This document shows, one piece after another, positions 1-6,617 of a stretch of 10,267 nucleotides of DNA. Source of the stretch: an uncultured Nitrospinaceae bacterium (GTDB lineage Bacteria > Nitrospinota > Nitrospinia > Nitrospinales > VA-1). The translations under genes were made by a program, and so were the position numbers. The stretch covers positions 1 through 10,267 of the forward strand of contig CAJWLY010000037.1 of NCBI GenBank assembly GCA_913043155.1, read 5' to 3'. Under the pieces are notes generated by a model. It searched no databases and was not told where the DNA came from. It saw nothing but the letters and a program-made list of their open reading frames with translations. Numbering within the stretch: position 1 is the stretch's first letter; every line of letters starts with the position of its first letter.

Positions 1-394
1 ATTTTTTTCCAGCGCGGCCAACGAAGGGAAAACCCTGCTCGTCCTCGTCTTTTCCAGGCCCTTCCCCAACGAAAACAAGGTCTGCTCTCGGGTTACCCGA
101 GCCGAAAACGATGGTCTTGCGCCCGCTGCTCAGTTTACAGCGAGCACAGTCGCCGAGTTCGCTCCGAATATTTTCCAGGGTTGGGACGGTACTTTTCTTT
201 GCAGGCGTTTGCTTTGCCATATCAGATTGAAGTTGAGTTGATTCGTTTAGCGGATGAGTTTCATCCGTATTCCGCGAGCCCGCGCTGAGAGGTGATTTCG
301 ATTCCAGAGGGATATCTGTATAACCGTAACTCCTGAGGAATGTCAGGTAGCTCTTTAAGTCTCTTAAAAGGGTGGCGCGATCGGAAGTTTGCAT
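1..394 (-). CDS. Family 4 uracil-DNA glycosylase, N-terminal part (cut by window edge)
   Basis: Removes uracil from DNA, the first step of base excision repair; family 4 enzymes carry a [4Fe-4S] cluster. Only the first 131 codons are present. Visible are a CARC pair (C83, C86), expected to be two of the four cluster ligands, then IVFGSGNP, then the catalytic-loop region VFVGEGPGKDEDEQG (residues 107-121) and FPFVGRAGK. These are the hallmark N-terminal motifs of the family. Residues 8-25 form a helix-like stretch (LLRDLKSYLTFLRSYGY) of the kind seen before the core in many family members, and a polar, probably disordered linker (about 30-70) joins it to the core. I chose the ATG at 394 because it keeps that helix; an internal ATG at 220 would give a core-only form. 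No clear Shine-Dalgarno sequence precedes either. The gene diverges from the 561-875 gene. Confidence 0.92.
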   Translation of the reverse strand, partial: MQTSDRATLLRDLKSYLTFLRSYGYTDIPLESKSPLSAGSRNTDETHPLNESTQLQSDMAKQTPAKKSTVPTLENIRSELGDCARCKLSSGRKTIVFGSGNPRADLVFVGEGPGKDEDEQGFPFVGRAGKK

Positions 395-488
395 AACGGT
401 TTTCAGGATAGCAAATGGACTTTTCCAAGACAATACCTATTGGTGCCGCTTTTTACGTCTAGGATTGGATGAAGCTCTACATTTCCAA

Positions 489-517
489 TTGTTTCATCGG
501 CAGGCATCGTTTATAAT
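489..517 (+). promoter_or_regulatory. Sigma70-type promoter for the small charged protein (and possibly argS)
   Basis: A perfect -10 box TATAAT lies at 512-517. A TTGTTT -35 candidate (TTG matches the first half of the consensus) lies at 489-494, with an ideal 17-base spacer. Transcription would start near 524, giving a leader of about 37 bases with a purine-rich Shine-Dalgarno (AAGGGGAG, 542-549). No terminator is visible between this gene and argS, so argS may be read from the same promoter. Confidence 0.6.
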
Positions 518-560
518 CCATCTGGTAGTATGTCTTTTCTAAAGGGGAGAAAAAAAGGAT

Positions 561-875
561 ATGTCCGGCCTGAAAAGCGCGTGGGAACTCAGCCTAGAGA
601 GGTCCGACAAGCTGGTTCCTGAATTGAAAAGCAATAAAAAACTCACCAAAAAACAAAAAGAAGAAATCAGCGAAATTCGCAAGGAGTATGGAGCGAAAAT
701 TGCGGATAAGGATGTGATGCTTCAGGACAAGTTGAACAAGCTTCCTGATCGCACCCGCCCTGAGGAAATCCACGTCGTCGCAGAGGAACTCCAAAAGGTA
801 TTCGCAGAGGAAAAAAAAGCATTGGAAGAAGAAATGGAGCAAAAAATCGATTCTGCTCGTAGCAAGTTTAGTTAG
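561..875 (+). CDS. Small charged, probably coiled-coil protein of unknown function
   Basis: The product is 104 residues, unusually rich in Lys and Glu, with no signal peptide, membrane segment or cysteine. Residues 28-60 and 68-102 look strongly helical and heptad-like, split by a short break at LPDRTRP (61-67), so an antiparallel helical hairpin or coiled coil is plausible. The opening LKSAWELSLERSDKL resembles the start of small conserved proteins I recall from Deltaproteobacteria-type genomes, but I cannot name a family. Evidence that it is real: a good promoter, a purine-rich ribosome binding site ending 11 bases before the ATG, and normal codon use. It lies 79 bases upstream of argS on the same strand, so co-transcription is likely. 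Function is not inferred. The run of eight A at 811-818 encodes Glu-Lys-Lys and is intact in frame. Confidence 0.75.
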   Translation: MSGLKSAWELSLERSDKLVPELKSNKKLTKKQKEEISEIRKEYGAKIADKDVMLQDKLNKLPDRTRPEEIHVVAEELQKVFAEEKKALEEEMEQKIDSARSKFS

Positions 876-954
876 TTTCGTGGTTTCTGAATACCCCAAC
901 CCCGTTTACGCTTGAACCGTTTCCTCTAATCTCTAACCCTATCTATTCAATGCG

Positions 955-2622
955 ATGAAAAGCGTTATCCGACAACTGATCGGTGGTGCCCTTGTTAGGG
1001 CTAAGGAAAACGGCGAACTTGAGCTTTCGGTTGCTCCCGAAATTGTGGTCGAAAAACCCAAGGAGGAAAAGTTTGGTGATTTTTCCACCTCCGTTTCCAT
1101 GATGCTTGCAAAGTCCGAACGCAAAAAGCCCCGCGATATTGCTGAGATCCTTTGTTCTCATCTTAAAAACGGAGAAGGGCAAGTCGTTGCGTCCGTCGAA
1201 GTGGCCGGACCCGGCTTCATCAACCTGAAGATGGCCCCTACTTTCTTTTTACAGCGGCTGGTTGGGGTGGCCGAGGAGGGGGTTGACTTCGGGGCCTCTG
1301 ACGTTGGAATGGGAAGGAAGGTTCTGCTCGAGTTTGTTAGTGCAAACCCTACAGGCCCGCTTCATGTGGGGCATGGGCGTGGGGCCGCGGTGGGCGATAT
1401 GCTGGTGCGGCTCCTAAAAAAAGCCGGTTACACGGTGAGTAGTGAGTATTACATCAACGATGTCGGCAACCAGATGAACACCCTTGGGCGCTCCACTCGG
1501 TTGCGCTACTACGAACTTCTTGGTAAGGGCGGCGAGTTCCCCGCCGATTTCTATCAAGGCGACTATATAAGAGATATCGCGCAGGAAATCATCGACCGCC
1601 ATGATCAGAAATTTTTAGATCAATCGGAAGAAGAGTCCCTTCCTTTTTTTCGTAAATATGCACTGGAGTATATTTTAAACGGAATTAAGAAGGACCTTAC
1701 CGAATTTGGTGTTGGGTTCGACCGCTGGTTCAGCGAGCAAAGCCTTTATGATGACCGGTTGGTTGACGAGGCTATCGATTGGTTGCGCGAAAAAGATTAT
1801 GTCTACGACAAGGATGGTGCGGTGTGGCTCAAGTCTTCCGCCTTCAAGGACGAAAAAGACCGTGTCATCATCAAGCAGACGGGGGAGAAAACCTACTTTT
1901 GCTCCGACATTGCTTACCACAAAAATAAAATTGACCGGGGATTTGAATGGATTGTCGATCTCTGGGGTGCGGACCATCATGGTTATGTTCCGAGAATGCA
2001 GGCCGTGCTCGAGGCGATGGGATATGACAAGGACGTATTCAAGGTGATGCTGGTGCAGTTTGTGTCTTTGAAGCGAGGCGGAGAAAAAGTTTCCATGTCT
2101 ACTCGTTCCGGTGAATTTGAAACCCTAGCTGACGTTGTGAAAGATGTCGGTGTCGATGCTACCCGGTTTTTCTTTCTGATGCGAAGTTCTGACAGTCATC
2201 TTGATTTCGACCTCAAACTGGCGAAGGAGGAGTCACCGGAGAATCCGGTCTTCTATATTCAGTACGCCCATGCGCGTATTTGCAGTATCTTCCGTACTGC
2301 CGCCGAGCAGGGATTGAATTTGCCACTTCCCTCGAAAATCGATTTATCTCCATTGAAAGATGAAGAGGAGTTCAGCCTCATCAAGAGGATCCTCAGTTTT
2401 ACCGAAGTGATCGAAAAGAGCGCGGAATCGCTGGAAGTGCACCGTGTCCCGTTTTTTCTGCATGACCTTGTGGCGGCGTTTCACGGATATTATTCCCGCC
2501 ACCGGGTAGTGAGTGAGGATAAAGCCCTGTCCCTGGCGCGATTATTTTTAGTCGATTGCCTTCGCACTACAATACGTAACGGGTTAGCCGTTATGGGGGT
2601 TTCTGCTCCAGAACGTATGTGA
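955..2622 (+). CDS. argS: Arginyl-tRNA synthetase
   Basis: Cytoplasmic class I aminoacyl-tRNA synthetase that attaches arginine to tRNA(Arg) using ATP. At 555 residues it has normal family length and appears complete. The N-terminal additional domain (about 1-90, including GDFSTSVSM and VAGPGFINL) is followed by the catalytic Rossmann fold. The HIGH motif is HVGH (137-140) within NPTGPLHVGHGRG, GADHHGY (338-344) is typical of the family, and the KMSKS counterpart is the ArgRS-type MSTRSG (381-386). The C-terminal helical anticodon-binding domain (about 430-555) ends in the characteristic VMGVSAPERM. The start at 955 fits the family N terminus; the ATG at 950 is out of frame. There is no recognisable Shine-Dalgarno sequence: the 40 bases upstream are pyrimidine-rich. 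A SPOR-domain gene follows, an arrangement I associate with Deltaproteobacteria-like genomes. Confidence 0.98.
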   Translation: MKSVIRQLIGGALVRAKENGELELSVAPEIVVEKPKEEKFGDFSTSVSMMLAKSERKKPRDIAEILCSHLKNGEGQVVASVEVAGPGFINLKMAPTFFLQRLVGVAEEGVDFGASDVGMGRKVLLEFVSANPTGPLHVGHGRGAAVGDMLVRLLKKAGYTVSSEYYINDVGNQMNTLGRSTRLRYYELLGKGGEFPADFYQGDYIRDIAQEIIDRHDQKFLDQSEEESLPFFRKYALEYILNGIKKDLTEFGVGFDRWFSEQSLYDDRLVDEAIDWLREKDYVYDKDGAVWLKSSAFKDEKDRVIIKQTGEKTYFCSDIAYHKNKIDRGFEWIVDLWGADHHGYVPRMQAVLEAMGYDKDVFKVMLVQFVSLKRGGEKVSMSTRSGEFETLADVVKDVGVDATRFFFLMRSSDSHLDFDLKLAKEESPENPVFYIQYAHARICSIFRTAAEQGLNLPLPSKIDLSPLKDEEEFSLIKRILSFTEVIEKSAESLEVHRVPFFLHDLVAAFHGYYSRHRVVSEDKALSLARLFLVDCLRTTIRNGLAVMGVSAPERM

Positions 2623-2634
2623 GCGGGCTTGGTT

Positions 2635-2778
2635 ATGTTGTTTAAAAGGGGAGACTATACAACCCACTTTTTTGATCGGCTCGTTTTTGTGAAATTCCTT
2701 CACCCCCATTCTGGAAAAGGAGGGGACATTTTCTTACCATATCAACCTTTCCTGAAATCATCAGGCGGGCTCAAGTGA
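2635..2778 (+). CDS. Candidate 47-residue small ORF filling the argS-SPOR gap
   Basis: An ATG 12 bases after the argS stop opens a 47-codon frame. Its TGA (2776-2778) overlaps the GTG start of the SPOR gene as GTGA, the classic geometry for coupled translation. The product starts MLFKRGDYTTHFFDRLVF and resembles nothing I know. It is mildly basic and aromatic, with no clear membrane segment. Ribosome binding is weak (GAGCGGG at 2622-2628). Inside the frame, at 2715-2725, lies a strong AAAAGGAGGGG sequence that no good start codon uses. A frame this short stays open by chance fairly often, so this is a candidate only. It may be a leader that helps translate the SPOR gene rather than a functional protein. 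Confidence 0.25.
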   Translation: MLFKRGDYTTHFFDRLVFVKFLHPHSGKGGDIFLPYQPFLKSSGGLK

Positions 2779-3434
2779 AGTCTTCGACCAAAACGATTTC
2801 GTTTTTTCTTGTTTTCTTCTTTATTGGAACGGGGATTTATTTTAGCGCGATGAAAGCGCGCGAATTCTTCCGTCCGCGTGAAAGCACTGCGCTGGGGAAA
2901 GCTATCCCGGTAAAACCAAAAAATCTGCGGGACCGGCAAAAGCAGGCAGCACCTGTTTCGCGTGGCGAAGAGCTCACCTTTTTCGACACGCTGGATGATC
3001 CGGCGATGAATAAATTAGTCGATCTGGACGGTAATATTGTTGAACTGCGAACAGAATCTGGGGACAGATCTAAGGTTCTGCCCCTCGCTTTGGCGACAAA
3101 GGAGCAATTGGTAACTTCAGTACAGGAGCCGGTTGTTGAAAAAAACTCGACTACCGCTTCTCGGGTAGTTTCCCCTGAGAACCCTATTGATGCTGGATTC
3201 GGAGTACAGGTGGGTTCGTTTCGTCAACTGGAACGGGCGAGGGTGCTTGAAGAAGAGCTAAAGGGGAGAGGGTATCCCGTATACGTTGCAGAAGCCAAGA
3301 ATCCTGTTGCGGGGAAAATTTGGTACCGCGTTTTTGTCGGGCACTATAAAGATAAGCAACTTGCTCTGGGCATGGCATTCCAGATAAAGGAACAGGAGCA
3401 CCTCAACGGTGTGGTCATCTGGCAGGAGAGGTAA
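2775..3434 (+). CDS. SPOR-domain protein, single-pass inner-membrane anchored
   Basis: The product is 219 residues with a short cytoplasmic N terminus, one hydrophobic membrane segment (about 8-25), a polar linker (about 30-135), and a C-terminal SPOR domain (about 141-217). SPOR hallmarks are GFGVQVGSFRQLERARVLEE, then GYPVYV, then WYRVFVGHY, with Ala/Leu and Val strands to the end. SPOR domains bind denuded glycan strands of septal peptidoglycan, so a periplasmic role at the division site is likely; the exact partner is unknown. The linker contains LTFFDTLDD (67-75), a patch like the FYDTL motifs seen in other SPOR proteins. The GTG start is chosen because it keeps the membrane segment; the first internal ATG (2850) would remove it. 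No Shine-Dalgarno lies at proper spacing from the GTG. The stop is only 21 bases from the end of the convergent TPR gene, with no obvious terminator between them. Confidence 0.88.
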   Translation: MKSSTKTISFFLVFFFIGTGIYFSAMKAREFFRPRESTALGKAIPVKPKNLRDRQKQAAPVSRGEELTFFDTLDDPAMNKLVDLDGNIVELRTESGDRSKVLPLALATKEQLVTSVQEPVVEKNSTTASRVVSPENPIDAGFGVQVGSFRQLERARVLEEELKGRGYPVYVAEAKNPVAGKIWYRVFVGHYKDKQLALGMAFQIKEQEHLNGVVIWQER

Positions 3435-3455
3435 AGTCCTTAGGTCCCCCAGTGA

Positions 3456-4838
3456 TCAATCTTCCAGCGGCGTGTATTTCTGTAGAACTTCAATCTTGTC
3501 GTCAACTCTGGGGCCGCCGTAATAATTTTCAAAACTGTCGTACATTGACTGAAAATGGTACATGAACCAGTCATCATTATAAAGTTTGCGTCGAACATCT
3601 CCCCCGTTAAACTCGAAATCAAGTTTTGACTGCTGACCTGGTTCAATAGTGATTGTGCCCATTTGATTTGGAATAAAGGGGTGCCATGCGACTACTTCGT
3701 ACGTACCCGGTGGAATATCTTTTATAGAAAATCTTCCTTCCTCATCGGTGATAGCGTAATACGGATTATCCACCATCAAGCCTCGGGTTTGGAGGAATGG
3801 GTGTAGGTTGCATTTAAGCAGAAACTCTTCTGTGTCATGCTTTACGAAAGCGTTTCGCACTTGGGAGGTATGGGCATTGACGGGGCGGTGACTTCTTTGA
3901 TCTACTCCACGGTTGGTGAATTCGTAAGTGACGACTTCGTGGATGATGGGGTCTGTGTTTTCCAGTAACAGCGTTTCCCCATTGCGGATACCAATTGTAT
4001 AATTAGGTGTGTGGCAACGGTTCATTACAACCTTCTGGATTTCCGTCGTAAATGGTTTTCCTTTTGGAATGCCTATTAATTTGATCACGGTGTCTTTTAG
4101 CTCGCGTGATTTAGAGACGGTGAAGTCGAATAGAATACGACGGCCCAACCCATCAGAAATTCGGTTACAGTATTCAATATTGGGCGATGCAATGAGAGGA
4201 AAAAAACGGGGATCCGGAACTTTGCCCTTAAAAGTGACCCTTCCCGAGAGCGTGCCGCCATTTTCAACTGAGACCACCTTATATTTTGGGGGAGTCTTAT
4301 CGAATAGTTTTTTTGCTAGATCGTTATTTCGGTGATAAAGCAGGTCCACCAACTTTCGTGCTTCTTCAACCTGGTCCTGCGCCAAGTACAGAAGCCCCAG
4401 ATCGTAGATCGCCTTGACATTTCTGAAATCCATTTTTAGTGATATTTTGATTTCCTTGACGGCCTCTTCTATAAGGTTTAACTTGGCGAAAGATAGACCC
4501 CGATTATAACGAAGGAGCGCGTGGTCATAGCCGAGGCTCATCGCCTCTTCAAAGGCAAGCAAGGCCTTCTTATGCTGGCCGATTTGGCTGAGGGCGACTC
4601 CTAGGTTGGCAAACGCAAGCTTGTGTTTTGGGTCGTGCTGAATGGCCTTGCGGAACTCGTGCGCGGCTTCCTTCCAGTACTTGGCTTGGCTCAATTGCAA
4701 ACCGTCGTTATAAAACCGGGTGGCTTGGGCGGAGTCTCTTGATTCCGCGGAAGAAAGGCCTGCGGATAGCACCAGAAACGCGTAGAGGAGAAAGGTGCCT
4801 GTGCCAATCGAGAAAAAATTAGTTCGGTTTATTTTCAT
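3456..4838 (-). CDS. Exported TPR protein with cupredoxin-like and carboxypeptidase-regulatory-like C-terminal part
   Basis: From the ATG at 4838 the product is 460 residues. It has a basic N terminus and hydrophobic core (about 8-28) forming a signal peptide, with likely cleavage near SSA/ES (31/32); no lipobox cysteine is present. Residues about 40-175 hold three to four TPR repeats (WKEAAHEFRKAIQHDP, HKKALLAFEEAM, LIEEAVKEIKISLKMD). Residues about 195-412 resemble a cupredoxin-like domain running into a regulatory-like beta sandwich: GGTLSGRVTFKG, NTDPIIHEV, KCNLHPF, YYAITDEEGRFSIKDIPPGTYEVVAWH. Candidate copper ligands are H300, C343, H346 and perhaps M355. Related proteins often read C-x2-H-P-W-M, but here Leu349 stands where that Met would be. 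A TTG at 4886 would extend the frame by 16 residues but would bury the signal peptide. The role is probably periplasmic assembly or electron transfer; the substrate is unknown. Confidence 0.87.
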   Translation of the reverse strand: MKINRTNFFSIGTGTFLLYAFLVLSAGLSSAESRDSAQATRFYNDGLQLSQAKYWKEAAHEFRKAIQHDPKHKLAFANLGVALSQIGQHKKALLAFEEAMSLGYDHALLRYNRGLSFAKLNLIEEAVKEIKISLKMDFRNVKAIYDLGLLYLAQDQVEEARKLVDLLYHRNNDLAKKLFDKTPPKYKVVSVENGGTLSGRVTFKGKVPDPRFFPLIASPNIEYCNRISDGLGRRILFDFTVSKSRELKDTVIKLIGIPKGKPFTTEIQKVVMNRCHTPNYTIGIRNGETLLLENTDPIIHEVVTYEFTNRGVDQRSHRPVNAHTSQVRNAFVKHDTEEFLLKCNLHPFLQTRGLMVDNPYYAITDEEGRFSIKDIPPGTYEVVAWHPFIPNQMGTITIEPGQQSKLDFEFNGGDVRRKLYNDDWFMYHFQSMYDSFENYYGGPRVDDKIEVLQKYTPLED

Positions 4839-4876
4839 CGTTTCCGGCAAAGGATAAGTATTTTTGGTTAAGCACC

Positions 4877-4905
4877 AAGCTATCAATCCTTTTTTACAGT
4901 GTCAA
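4877..4905 (-). promoter_or_regulatory. Sigma70-type promoter for the TPR/cupredoxin-like gene
   Basis: On the minus strand a perfect TTGACA (4905-4900) is followed after exactly 17 bases by TAGCTT (4882-4877), which matches the -10 consensus at its key T, A and final T. The start would fall near 4870, giving a leader of about 32 bases to the ATG at 4838. This supports that ATG, since the upstream TTG at 4886 lies between the -35 and -10 boxes. A short inverted repeat (TTGGT-N5-ACCAA, 4864-4878) overlaps the -10 and start site. It could be an operator half-pair but is short enough to be chance. Confidence 0.6.
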
Positions 4906-4968
4906 CCCGGCACCAAAATCCTGCATCACGGCTAAGATACGGTTCCGGCTCGAAAAATTCCTTAAACT

Positions 4969-5952
4969 ATGAAACTTGATTTCGATTTATTTAAACCCCA
5001 TTCCCTGATCCGGAGTGGTTTCGCTCAAACCATTATTGGATCTCAGTTCTCGGGTGATACTTCCCTGCCGAACCGGTTGCACCATAAAGTGCGTGTGGGG
5101 TCACAATCTCTGCTAGTAGCCTTGGAGTTGCCCCCCCAAAAGCCGGATTCCCCGCTAGTTCTCCTAGCTCACGGGATGGGTGGTTGTTCGGAATCGAGTT
5201 ATATGAGGCGCATTGCCCACAAGCTTTGGAAACGTGGGATGGGTGTGTTTATGATGAACCACCGCGGGAGCGGTCCCGGTATGGGGTTGAGCGACCGGCT
5301 GTGGAACGGTGGGGTCAGCGACGATTTGGCGCAGGTGATCGGGTACATCGCGCAGCTTTATCCCGGCCGGTCTATTGACGTGGTTGGGTTTTCCTTAAGC
5401 GGGAACGTTCTATTGAAGTATCTGGGGGAGGAGCGACAGCACCCGTTGCAAATCCGCAAAGCACTTGCAGTGAATCCACCTATCGATCTCAAGATCTCCA
5501 GCCATATTCTTTCGTGCAATCGCGGGATAGCTTTGTTTAACCACTATTACATGAAACTGATTCGTCGCGAAGTCGAAGCGCTGGCCGAGTGCTTCCCGCG
5601 GAGCTTCCTGCCTGGAAAAGTGCGTACCATTCGGGATTTCGACGTTGCTTACACCGCCCCGGCTGCTGGGTTCGTGGATGCAGACGATTATTATTTCAAA
5701 TGCAGTTCTAAACAGTTTCTTAATAATATTATTACCCCCACCACGCTCCTATGCTCCGAAGACGACCCATTCATTCCCCACAGCCTGTTTAAAGCCGTCC
5801 ATATGAGCAGTGCAATCCAACTTTATACCTCTGAACATGGGGGGCACATGGGCTACATATCGAAAGAGCCGACTCCCTTGGGAGACCACCGATGGATGGA
5901 TTATTTTGTTGTCGAGTGGGTATGTGATGAGGGTGGTAATGGAATGGGATAG
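4969..5952 (+). CDS. YheT-type alpha/beta hydrolase
   Basis: Predicted cytoplasmic serine hydrolase of 327 residues, of the YheT/EMB8-like group, whose physiological substrate is generally unknown (ester or thioester cleavage is expected). The usual order is visible: the N-terminal GFAQTIIGS segment typical of the group, the oxyanion-side LAHGMGGCSES (66-76), NHRGSG (97-102), the nucleophile elbow VVGFSLSGN (138-146) with S142 as predicted nucleophile, the acid in SEDDPFIP (probably D266), and the histidine in HGGHMGY (H293). The triad is therefore complete. The elbow is G-F-S-L-S-G instead of the usual G-x-S-x-G, so the fifth-position Gly is Ser. Length is normal. The ATG at 4969 has no Shine-Dalgarno sequence. 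The gene diverges from the TPR gene across 130 bases. No clear neighbour link suggests a pathway. Confidence 0.92.
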   Translation: MKLDFDLFKPHSLIRSGFAQTIIGSQFSGDTSLPNRLHHKVRVGSQSLLVALELPPQKPDSPLVLLAHGMGGCSESSYMRRIAHKLWKRGMGVFMMNHRGSGPGMGLSDRLWNGGVSDDLAQVIGYIAQLYPGRSIDVVGFSLSGNVLLKYLGEERQHPLQIRKALAVNPPIDLKISSHILSCNRGIALFNHYYMKLIRREVEALAECFPRSFLPGKVRTIRDFDVAYTAPAAGFVDADDYYFKCSSKQFLNNIITPTTLLCSEDDPFIPHSLFKAVHMSSAIQLYTSEHGGHMGYISKEPTPLGDHRWMDYFVVEWVCDEGGNGMG

Positions 5953-6043
5953 AAGAGAAGGAAAACTCCATTTAGAGGTTTGTGCCCAAGGGTAGGGGCA
6001 GGGCGCGATGCAACCTCATTTGGTAGAAAAGGATGAAAAGCGG

Positions 6044-6095
6044 GTAAGGCGCGCTTGTGAATCGTCGCGTTTTACGTTAAAAAGGTATTTTTTTT
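6044..6095 (+). terminator. Terminator-like hairpin after the hydrolase gene
   Basis: GTAAGGCGCG (6044-6053) can pair with CGCGTTTTAC (6066-6075), making a 10-base-pair stem with two G-T wobbles and a 12-base loop. A run of eight T follows at 6088-6095, twelve bases beyond the stem. That gap is longer than in a classical intrinsic terminator, so termination may be inefficient. Its place about 90 bases after the hydrolase stop and before the LRR gene is right for separating two transcription units. Confidence 0.35.
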
Positions 6096-6143
6096 CAAGT
6101 GTCATTCTCTGCAAAGCGCGGAATCTCTTGGTTTAAATATTTT

Positions 6144-6149
6144 TATAAT
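6144..6149 (+). promoter_or_regulatory. Possible -10 box for the LRR-serB operon
   Basis: A perfect TATAAT sits in an AT-rich stretch. No convincing -35 box lies 16-18 bases upstream (GAATCT at 17). If used, transcription would start near 6156, almost at the ATG at 6159, which would make the LRR message nearly leaderless. That would fit the absence of a Shine-Dalgarno sequence there. Confidence 0.3.
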
Positions 6150-6158
6150 TTACAAGTT

Positions 6159-6617
6159 ATGACAACAAATACCCGATTCAAGAATGTCGAGGCGATTTAT
6201 GAGGGGCGCCTGCGGGGAAACCAGTTGATGGCCAGTGGCATCGCCCTCATGCCTGAGGATGCGCGTCTACTGTGGGCCTCCGAAGGGATGAAGGACGTTA
6301 CCTGGCTCGATCTTGGTGACAACAACCTCGGCGATGAAGGTGTGCGTGAACTTGCTAGCTGCAGGTGGCTTGCCAACATCCAGTACCTCAACCTCACACA
6401 AAATGGCGTGACCGATGAAGGTTTGATGGCGCTCGCCGATTCAAAATACCTCACTCAACTCAAGCGCCTGCACCTTAAAGGTAATCCTATCAAGGGATCA
6501 GGTATCCTCGCTCTATTTAACTCGGGAGCCCTTGATAACCTTTCTACCATTCAAGTTCACGACGGCTGGACCTGTAAAAAAAAGGAAGGTTGGCGGTACA
6601 AACCCCAAGGCAGATAA
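6159..6617 (+). CDS. Small leucine-rich-repeat protein, coupled to serB
   Basis: From the ATG at 6159 the product is 152 residues. Three repeats of the ribonuclease-inhibitor-like type are visible: MKDVTWLDLGDNNLGDEGVR (from residue 44), IQYLNLTQNGVTDEGLMALA (from 74) and LKRLHLKGNPIKGSGILALF (from 101). Each has the LxxLxLxxNxIxDxG pattern. The N-terminal 43 residues look like a helical cap. There is no signal peptide, so it is probably cytoplasmic and mediates protein contact; the partner is unknown. A GTG at 6099 would extend it by 20 residues, but that stretch follows a T run and lacks repeat character, so I prefer 6159. The stop overlaps the serB start as TAATG. Near the end, eight A (6576-6583) form an in-frame A AAA AAG heptamer whose -1 frame is serB. 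Confidence 0.78.
   Translation: MTTNTRFKNVEAIYEGRLRGNQLMASGIALMPEDARLLWASEGMKDVTWLDLGDNNLGDEGVRELASCRWLANIQYLNLTQNGVTDEGLMALADSKYLTQLKRLHLKGNPIKGSGILALFNSGALDNLSTIQVHDGWTCKKKEGWRYKPQGR
6578..6608 (+). promoter_or_regulatory. Candidate -1 frameshift site or coupling hairpin at the LRR/serB junction
   Basis: The heptamer A AAA AAG (6578-6584) is in the LRR zero frame, the same slippery heptamer as in E. coli dnaX and many IS elements. After a five-base spacer (GAAGG) a hairpin follows. TTGG (6590-6593) pairs with CCAA (6605-6608) and GGT (6595-6597) pairs with ACC (6602-6604), with C6594 bulged and an ACAA loop. The -1 frame is open from just after a TAA at 6575-6577 into serB, so slippage would give a fusion of about 568 residues. 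The hairpin also covers part of the serB ribosome binding site AAGG (6607-6610), so simple translational coupling is an equally good reading. Confidence 0.4.

Noticed and set aside
251..267. Perfect 7-base-pair inverted repeat with a 3-base loop inside the uracil-DNA glycosylase gene.
   Set aside because: A few perfect hairpins of this size are expected by chance in 10 kb, it lies within a coding linker, and no T run follows.
811..818. Second run of eight A in the small charged gene, considered as another frameshift site.
   Set aside because: The -1 frame reaches a stop after about 15 codons, with no downstream gene in that frame and no evident hairpin; it simply encodes Lys codons in a Lys/Glu-rich protein.
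2637..2673. Weak stem GTTGT/ACAAC followed by six T after argS, considered as a terminator.
   Set aside because: Only five base pairs with a 17-base loop; too weak to support termination between argS and the SPOR gene.
4864..4878. TTGGT-N5-ACCAA inverted repeat over the start site of the TPR gene, considered as an operator.
   Set aside because: Five-base arms are common by chance and no regulator gene lies nearby; noted only in the promoter entry.
6008..6136. A 42-codon frame starting ATG in the gap before the LRR gene.
   Set aside because: No good ribosome binding site, it runs through the terminator-like hairpin and T run, and its translation has no recognisable character.
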